Positions 58,016 to 64,000 of a stretch of 64,000 bases of DNA are shown one piece after another (the first letter of the stretch is position 1; each line of letters starts with the position of its first letter). Under the pieces are notes generated by a model. It searched no databases. It was not told the origin of the DNA and saw only the letters and a list, made by a program, of their open reading frames with translations. The stretch covers positions 1-64,000 of the forward strand of contig NZ_JRJG01000034.1 of the NCBI RefSeq assembly GCF_000759435.1, given 5' to 3'. Source of the DNA: Hoeflea sp. BAL378. Lineage in GTDB: Bacteria > Pseudomonadota > Alphaproteobacteria > Rhizobiales > Rhizobiaceae. The position numbers and the translations under genes are program-made.

Positions 58016-59327
58016 GGTGACACTTCTGGCGGTCGGCGCGCTGATGGGCGCGGCCTCCGTGAGCGCAATCAACGCCTATGGCGGCTCGGCCAATGCGGCA
58101 GGCACGGAGACCTACCGGCAGCTTGCGATTTTCGGAAACGTGTTCGAGCGCGTGCGCGCGCAATATGTCACGCCGCCCGAGGAAGAGAAGCTGATCGAAA
58201 GCGCCATCAACGGCATGCTGACCTCGCTTGATCCGCATTCGAGCTACCTCAACCAGGAAGCCGCCGACGACATGCGGACCCAGACCCGCGGCGAATTCGG
58301 CGGGCTCGGCATCGAGGTCACGATGGAGGACGAGCTGGTCAAGGTGATCACCCCGATCGACGAGACCCCCGCCGCCAAGGCCGGCGTGCTGGCCGGCGAC
58401 TTCATTTCCGAGATTGACGGCGAGCCGGTGCGCGGCCTCACGCTCGGCGAAGCGGTCGACAAGATGCGCGGCCCGGTCAACACCTCGATCGAACTCACCG
58501 TGCTGCGCGAAGGCGCCGACCAGCCGATCAAGATCAAGGTCGTCCGCGACATCATCGCGGTCAAGGCGGTGCGCTACCGGGTCGAGGAAGACGTCGGTTA
58601 TCTCCGGGTGATCTCGTTCACCGAGAAGACCTATGACGATCTGTCCGACGCGATCGAGAAGATCACCGCGGAAGTCGGCAAGGACAAGCTCAAGGGCTTC
58701 GTGCTCGATCTCCGGCTCAACCCCGGCGGTCTGCTCGACCAGGCGATCAGCGTCTCCGACGCGTTCCTCGATCGCGGCGAGATCGTCTCCACCCGCGGCC
58801 GCAACCCGGAAGAGACCCGGCGCTTCAATTCGCGTCCGGGAGACCTCACCGGCGGCAAGCCGGTGATCGTCATGATCAATGGCGGCTCGGCGTCCGCGTC
58901 GGAAATCGTCGCCGGCGCGCTGCAGGATCACAAGCGCGCCACGGTTCTGGGCACGACCTCCTTCGGCAAGGGCTCCGTGCAGACCATCATCCCGCTCGAC
59001 GCCAAGACCGCGCTGAGACTGACCACGGCGCTTTACTACACGCCGTCGGGCACCTCGATCCAGGGCACCGGCATCAAGCCGGACATCCGCATCGAGGAAC
59101 CGGTTCCCGAAGAGCTGCGCGGCCGGGTCCAGCCCGCGGGCGAAAGCGAGCTGCGCGGCCATATCCAGGGCGAGAACGAGAGCGACGAAGGTTCGGGCTC
59201 GATCGCCTATGTGCCGCCGGATCCCAAGGACGACGTCCAGCTCGGCCACGCGCTCGACCTGCTGCGCGGCGTCAAGACCGATCCGGCTTTCCCGCCCAAC
59301 CCCGATCAGGCCGCGATCAAGAACTGA
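58005..59327 (+). CDS. ctpA: Carboxy-terminal processing protease CtpA
   Basis: Periplasmic serine protease, family S41, 440 aa. Signal peptide at 1-32, then a PDZ domain (about 95-180) and the protease core with Ser297 in GGSASASEI and Lys322 in SFGKGSVQ, 25 residues apart as in the family. It processes periplasmic proteins by recognising C-termini; in rhizobia and Brucella it supports envelope integrity. ATG 58005 is inside the end of the EnvC-like gene. Confidence 0.96.
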   Translation: MIRKVTLLAVGALMGAASVSAINAYGGSANAAGTETYRQLAIFGNVFERVRAQYVTPPEEEKLIESAINGMLTSLDPHSSYLNQEAADDMRTQTRGEFGGLGIEVTMEDELVKVITPIDETPAAKAGVLAGDFISEIDGEPVRGLTLGEAVDKMRGPVNTSIELTVLREGADQPIKIKVVRDIIAVKAVRYRVEEDVGYLRVISFTEKTYDDLSDAIEKITAEVGKDKLKGFVLDLRLNPGGLLDQAISVSDAFLDRGEIVSTRGRNPEETRRFNSRPGDLTGGKPVIVMINGGSASASEIVAGALQDHKRATVLGTTSFGKGSVQTIIPLDAKTALRLTTALYYTPSGTSIQGTGIKPDIRIEEPVPEELRGRVQPAGESELRGHIQGENESDEGSGSIAYVPPDPKDDVQLGHALDLLRGVKTDPAFPPNPDQAAIKN

Positions 59328-59374
59328 GGCCTGTCGCGCTCGGGGGCTCACCCCTGAGCGCGGACGGACAGGCC
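59328..59374 (+). terminator. Nested hairpin after ctpA
   Basis: GGCCTGTC (59328-59335) pairs with GACAGGCC (59367-59374), with an inner stem GCGCTC (59336-59341)/GAGCGC (59356-59361). It begins right after the ctpA stop; no T-run. Confidence 0.5.
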
Positions 59375-59442
59375 ATCGGGTCCAGGGCCCGATCGAAGCT
59401 TCGCGCGTCCCCGGGACTTCGCAAGGCCAGACTGCCCAATTG

Positions 59443-59493
59443 GTCCGCCGCCCCGCCTGCAGCCCGTTCCGGCTTGCAAGCGGGGCGGCGGAC
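59443..59493 (+). other. Perfect 14-bp inverted repeat before the deacetylase
   Basis: GTCCGCCGCCCCGC (59443-59456) and GCGGGGCGGCGGAC (59480-59493) are exact reverse complements with a 23-nt loop; all GC pairs but two. It lies 40 bp before the start codon. Possible terminator or translation-affecting stem. Confidence 0.6.
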
Positions 59494-59532
59494 TGATTCA
59501 ATGGGGCTGCATCGGGATTCGGGCACAACATC

Positions 59533-60783
59533 GTGGGCGACAACATCCATCAGCCTCTGGGGCAGGACCGCGGACCCGGCAAGCGCCCGGCCCCGCGGCC
59601 AAAACGCGCCTGGCTGGCGCCGGTCGCCACGGCGGCCGCGCTCTGCCTCGTGATCGGCGGCGCCGGCTGGATGGCGTTTTCGGGCGCCCGCATCACCACC
59701 AATCAGACCGCGATTGTGCTGCAGACCCCTGCCTCCGGGGACACGGAGACCGCGGACGAGAATCTGGCCGACGCGCCGGCCGAATTGGACAAGGCCGAGA
59801 CCGCCGCCGTCGCCGAAGCCGCTGACGGGTCGCTCGCCAGCCAGCACGGACAGTCCGGTGCCGAGATTTCCACCACGCTGGGCGAGAACGGCGAGGAGAT
59901 CCTCAAGATCGCCCCGGCCACCCGCCCCGACAACCGGCCGGTGCTGCTGACCCCGCCCGGACGGACCGGCCAGGACCCCCGCATGGCGCATCTGCCAGAT
60001 CCGGCGATCGTCGAGGACACGGCGGAGGGCCCCCTGCCGGTGCGCGGCCCGAACGGCGAGCGGGCCTTCGACATCTACGCCCGGCCCTGGTCCGGCGCCC
60101 GCGGCGCCCGCGTCGCCATCATCGTCGGCGGCCTCGGCCTGAGCCAGACCGGCACGCAATACGCCATCAAGACATTGCCCGAGGAAATAACCCTGGCCTT
60201 CGCCGCCAATGGCAACAGCCTGCAGCGCTGGATGCAGGAGGCTCGGCGCGCCGGGCACGAAATCCTGCTGCAGGTGCCGTTCGAGCCATTCGATTACCCG
60301 GCTAACGATCCCGGCGCAGGCACGCTGACGGTCGCCGCCGGAGCCGAGCAGAACCTCGACGATCTGCATGCGGCGATGGCCCGCATCACCAATTACACCG
60401 GCATCACCAATTTCATGGGCGGCCGCTTCCTGGCCGATCCCGATGCGCTGGAGCCGGTCATGCGCGACATCGCCGGGCGCGGCATCCTGTTCGTCGATGA
60501 CGGCACCTCGGCGCAGTCGCTGGCGGGCACTTTCGCGAAAACTCTCGGCATTCCCTTCGCCGCCTCCGATATGGTGCTCGACGCGACCCAGGAGCGCGGG
60601 TACATTCTGGCGAAACTTGACGATCTGGAGCGGACGGCCCGTCAGAACGGCATGGCCATCGGCGTCGCTTCCGCCTTTGACGTCAGCGTGGACGCCATCG
60701 CGGCCTGGGCCAACGAGGCCAAGGCGCGCGGTATCGAAATCGTGTCGGTCTCGGCGACCGCGGAAGATCCGGAAAGACGATGA
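59533..60783 (+). CDS. Divergent polysaccharide deacetylase family protein
   Basis: Protein of 416 aa with an N-terminal membrane anchor (about 27-50), a low-complexity region (about 65-130) and a divergent polysaccharide deacetylase domain (about 170-405; [50 protein letters not shown]). Probably acts on envelope glycans or is part of the division block. The start is GTG 59533, giving the family start [14 protein letters not shown]. Overlaps rppH by 4 bp. Confidence 0.9.
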   Translation: MGDNIHQPLGQDRGPGKRPAPRPKRAWLAPVATAAALCLVIGGAGWMAFSGARITTNQTAIVLQTPASGDTETADENLADAPAELDKAETAAVAEAADGSLASQHGQSGAEISTTLGENGEEILKIAPATRPDNRPVLLTPPGRTGQDPRMAHLPDPAIVEDTAEGPLPVRGPNGERAFDIYARPWSGARGARVAIIVGGLGLSQTGTQYAIKTLPEEITLAFAANGNSLQRWMQEARRAGHEILLQVPFEPFDYPANDPGAGTLTVAAGAEQNLDDLHAAMARITNYTGITNFMGGRFLADPDALEPVMRDIAGRGILFVDDGTSAQSLAGTFAKTLGIPFAASDMVLDATQERGYILAKLDDLERTARQNGMAIGVASAFDVSVDAIAAWANEAKARGIEIVSVSATAEDPERR

Positions 60784-61331
60784 GAAGCAAGTCCAAGACC
60801 ACCGGCAAACGGGGCCCCCTGAACCCCGCCGATCTCCCCTACCGGCTCTGCGTCGGCATCATGGTGCTCAACGGCGACGGCCTGGTCTGGGCCGGCCGCC
60901 GCATTTCCGAGGGCAACACCGAGTATGACGGCTCGCCGCAGCTCTGGCAGATGCCGCAGGGCGGCATCGACGCCGACGAGGATCCCTACCGGGCCGCGCT
61001 CCGCGAGCTCTACGAGGAGACCGGCATGCGCTCGGTCGAGGTCCTCGCCGAGGCCCCCGACTGGATCGACTACGACCTGCCCGAGCACATGATCGGCATC
61101 GGCCTCAAGGGCAAGTATCGCGGCCAGCGCCAGCGCTGGTTCGCGCTCCGCTTCACCGGCGACGAGACGGAGATCCGCATCAACCCGCCTCCGGAAGGCA
61201 ACAGCCCCGAATTCGACGCCTGGGAATGGAAGCCGATGGCCGACCTGCCCGGCCTCATCGTTCCCTTCAAGCGCAGGGCCTACGACCAGGTCGTGGCCGC
61301 TTTCGCCCATCTGGCGGGGAGCAGGCCATGA
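60780..61331 (+). CDS. rppH: RNA pyrophosphohydrolase (Nudix)
   Basis: Removes pyrophosphate from the 5' end of mRNA to trigger decay, 183 aa. Nudix box [20 protein letters not shown] plus TG at about 61-83. This is also the IalA/invasion-associated Nudix of Bartonella and Brucella. Overlaps the previous gene by ATGA and the next gene by ATGA. Confidence 0.95.
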   Translation: MRSKSKTTGKRGPLNPADLPYRLCVGIMVLNGDGLVWAGRRISEGNTEYDGSPQLWQMPQGGIDADEDPYRAALRELYEETGMRSVEVLAEAPDWIDYDLPEHMIGIGLKGKYRGQRQRWFALRFTGDETEIRINPPPEGNSPEFDAWEWKPMADLPGLIVPFKRRAYDQVVAAFAHLAGSRP

Positions 61332-62026
61332 AGCTGATCGGCCTGCTCGGCGGCATCGGCTGGGAGGCGACCGCGGCCTATTACCGGATGATGAACGACT
61401 GCATCCGCCGGGAGCTGGGGGACGGACGCTCGGCCCGGATCCTGCTGCACTCCATCGATGTCGGCGCCAGCCGGGATGCCGAGGGCGACCGGACCAGGCT
61501 CGATTCCGTCCTGGCCGAAGCCGGTCTCAGCCTCAAGGCCGGCGGCGCCGATTTCATGGTCATGGCCGCCAACCGCATGCACCAGGTGGCGGACCACATC
61601 AGCGAACTGGCCGGCCTCAGCCTGCTTCACATCGCCGACCCCGTCGGCGCCGAGATGAAGAAGGACGGCTGCGCCCGGGTCGCGCTGCTGGGCTCGCGCC
61701 TGGCCATGGAGAGCAACTTCTTCAGCGACCGCCTGGCCCGCAGCTACGACATCTCCGTCATCACGCCCGATGCCGGACAACGGACGGAAATCGACAGGAT
61801 CATCGTCGAGGAGCTCGAGCATGGCGTGCTCCGCACCGAATCCCGCGCCTTCGCCGGCGATGTCATCGCCCGGCTGCGCGATCGCGGCGCCGAGGCGGTC
61901 ATCCTCGGCTGCACGGAGATCACCATGATCGTTCCGCCCGACAGCGACGTCATCCCGGCCTACGACGCCACCCGGCTGCACGCCCGCGCGGCGGTGAAAC
62001 GGGCGATCGGAGGTTGTCATGGCTGA
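61328..62026 (+). CDS. Aspartate/glutamate racemase family protein, first cysteine missing
   Basis: Asp/Glu racemase fold of 232 aa. The second catalytic cysteine is Cys195 (LGCTEI), but the first site, normally C-x-N-T, reads AANR with Ala80 and Arg83 in place of Cys and Thr. So classical two-base racemisation is unlikely; the E. coli L-specific racemase keeps one cysteine and a threonine, giving a partial parallel. ATG 61328 is coupled to rppH. It overlaps the next gene by 8 bp. Confidence 0.85.
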   Translation: MKLIGLLGGIGWEATAAYYRMMNDCIRRELGDGRSARILLHSIDVGASRDAEGDRTRLDSVLAEAGLSLKAGGADFMVMAANRMHQVADHISELAGLSLLHIADPVGAEMKKDGCARVALLGSRLAMESNFFSDRLARSYDISVITPDAGQRTEIDRIIVEELEHGVLRTESRAFAGDVIARLRDRGAEAVILGCTEITMIVPPDSDVIPAYDATRLHARAAVKRAIGGCHG

Positions 62027-62549
62027 TCCCAAGGGCATCGCCGCGAGGGCGCTCTATCGCGAGACCGGCGCCGCCGACCGGGCGGCGATCCGGGCGCTGG
62101 AGGCCGAGGTCTATTCGAGCTCCATCGCCGCGGTGTCGGAGGCGCTGATCTCTGGGCCGGCGGAGACGCTGTCGCTGGCGGCCGAGATCGAGGGACGCCT
62201 CGTCGGCCACATCCTGCTCACCCCGATCGCCGGTCCCGACCGGGCACTGGCGCTGGCGCCGCACGCCATCCTGCCCGCCTGGCGCGACATGCAGATCGGC
62301 ACGGAACTGGTCCGCCACGCCCTGCGGATGGCGCGGGAGCGCGGCTGGCGCTCGGTCTTCGTCTATGGCCAGCCCGATTACTACTGCCGCTTCGGGTTCA
62401 GGTCGCGGACCGCCGACGGCGCCGACGTCTCCTGGCAGGGTCCGCGCTTCCTGGCGCTCGAACTTGAGCCCGGCGCGCTGTCGGGCTGGAGCGGGCCGCT
62501 CGCCTATCCCGAGGCCTACCTGGCCGCGGCCAGGACCATAGCCGGCTGA
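62019..62549 (+). CDS. GNAT-family N-acetyltransferase (YhbS-like)
   Basis: Acetyltransferase of 176 aa. The GNAT core is seen in HAILPAWRDMQIGTELVRHA and SVFVYGQPDYYCRFGFRS. It overlaps the racemase-like gene, so they share an operon. The substrate is not known. Confidence 0.86.
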   Translation: MADPKGIAARALYRETGAADRAAIRALEAEVYSSSIAAVSEALISGPAETLSLAAEIEGRLVGHILLTPIAGPDRALALAPHAILPAWRDMQIGTELVRHALRMARERGWRSVFVYGQPDYYCRFGFRSRTADGADVSWQGPRFLALELEPGALSGWSGPLAYPEAYLAAARTIAG

Positions 62550-62598
62550 AGCCGCGGCCAGTGGGCCGTCCGCCTTGTCATCCGGCCGAGACCGCATG

Positions 62599-62624
62599 AA
62601 AAAAGCGGCCCGCAAAGGCCGCTT
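62599..62624 (-). terminator. Terminator of the ATP synthase operon
   Basis: On the minus strand AAGCGGCC and GGCCGCTT form a perfect 8-bp stem (plus strand 62603-62610 and 62617-62624) followed by a six-base T-run. Confidence 0.88.
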
Positions 62625-62653
62625 GATATCGTCGTCATCTCTGTCAATGCGGA

Positions 62654-63061
62654 TCAGGCCGGAAGGATGGCCCCGTTCAGCGTGGTGAGCTGGTCGAGAT
62701 ACTGCTGCGCCTTCTGCTTGCCCGAATCGGTGGTCGCGTCGTTGAAGTCCTCGCGCGCGTCCTGCAGGCGCCGGGCGAGATCGTCGCGGTCGATGTCTGC
62801 CACCGCCACGGCCGATTCGGCCAGAAGGGTGCAGCCGTCGGGAACGATGTCGGCAAAGCCGCCGAACACCACGTAGCGCTCGCTCCTGCCATCCGCCATC
62901 ACCACCGTTACCACGCCGGGCTTGATGGTGGTCATCGTCGGGGCGTGATGCGCCATCACCGTCATTTCGCCTTCCATGCCGGGAATGACGACTTCGGTCA
63001 CGGAGGCCGACAGAAGCAGCTTTTCCGGGGATACGAGTTCAAAATTGAAGCTGTCAGCCAT
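62654..63061 (-). CDS. atpC: ATP synthase epsilon subunit
   Basis: F1 epsilon subunit, 135 aa, regulates and connects the rotor. The N-terminal beta domain (FNFELVSPEKLLLSASVTEV, GMEGEMTVMAHHAPTMT) and the C-terminal helix hairpin are normal. ATG 63061 (MADSFNFEL) was chosen over GTG 63070. It is the last gene of the atp operon, followed by a terminator. Confidence 0.96.
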   Translation of the reverse strand: MADSFNFELVSPEKLLLSASVTEVVIPGMEGEMTVMAHHAPTMTTIKPGVVTVVMADGRSERYVVFGGFADIVPDGCTLLAESAVAVADIDRDDLARRLQDAREDFNDATTDSGKQKAQQYLDQLTTLNGAILPA

Positions 63062-63139
63062 GACGTTCACTTTATCGCAGTGCTGTTTATGGGCGCCGCG
63101 CGGACCGGCCGGAGCCGGTTCGCGCGGGCAATTTCATGT

Positions 63140-64000
<861 letters not shown>

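Overview
The window is a high-GC alphaproteobacterial chromosome segment, most likely from a Hyphomicrobiales (Rhizobiales) member of the Rhizobiaceae type, Hoeflea-like at a guess. The markers for this are a divergent phaR / phaA-phaB polyhydroxybutyrate locus, a pyruvate carboxylase of rhizobial length and start, rpmF-mtgA-ispA neighbours, an L21 protein with a C-terminal helix-hairpin extension, the obg-proB-proA-nadD-rsfS-rlmH-envC-ctpA-deacetylase-rppH block, and an atpC/atpD pair at the right edge. I see no insertion sequence, prophage, CRISPR array or rRNA operon; it reads as ordinary core and accessory chromosome.

Layout. 1-2478 is an edge-truncated SUV3/MgpS-type helicase. 2479-3389 is a gene-free 0.9 kb with three tandem degenerate copies of a roughly 290-bp unit rich in GANTC, TTAACC and GAAC-N7-GAAC motifs. 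3390-8141 holds a glutathione S-transferase, the PHB genes phaB and phaA with divergent phaR, a haem-binding GlcG/HbpS protein and a small membrane protein. 8295-11753 is pyc, followed by a LuxR solo. 12969-21039 is one leftward catabolic operon (N-formylglutamate-amidohydrolase-like hydrolase, TRAP transporter QMP, glutamine-synthetase-like ligase, aldehyde dehydrogenase, iron alcohol dehydrogenase) facing an RpiR regulator. 22076-28014 holds an arsenite-type ArsR, a DUF2189 protein, TspO, ispG, a chemoreceptor with a c-type haem motif and a cupin. 28024-35285 holds a hybrid histidine kinase, ispA, mtgA, a GST, rpmF, a cold-shock protein and a fatty-acid desaturase. 35514-39896 holds an MFS transporter, a hydroxypyruvate-isomerase-like enzyme and an Orn/Lys/Arg decarboxylase. 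40180-45237 is a TetR-controlled RND pump. 45297-47904 is a LysR / VOC dioxygenase / esterase quinone-response locus. After tRNA-Ser(CGA) come rplU-rpmA and the long rightward core block to 62549, which converges on the ATP synthase operon end.

How the genes fit together. PHB turnover (phaABR) and anaplerosis (pyc) manage carbon. The 8-kb operon fits uptake of an amine or amino alcohol, gamma-glutamylation, two-step oxidation of the alcohol to the acid, and amide hydrolysis, giving an inferred aerobic amino-alcohol catabolic route; it is the best candidate here for an undescribed pathway. The other point that stands out is the triple repeat upstream of the helicase, which looks like a regulatory or replication-control region rather than a coding one. 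All functional assignments are from reading the sequence; no database search was possible.
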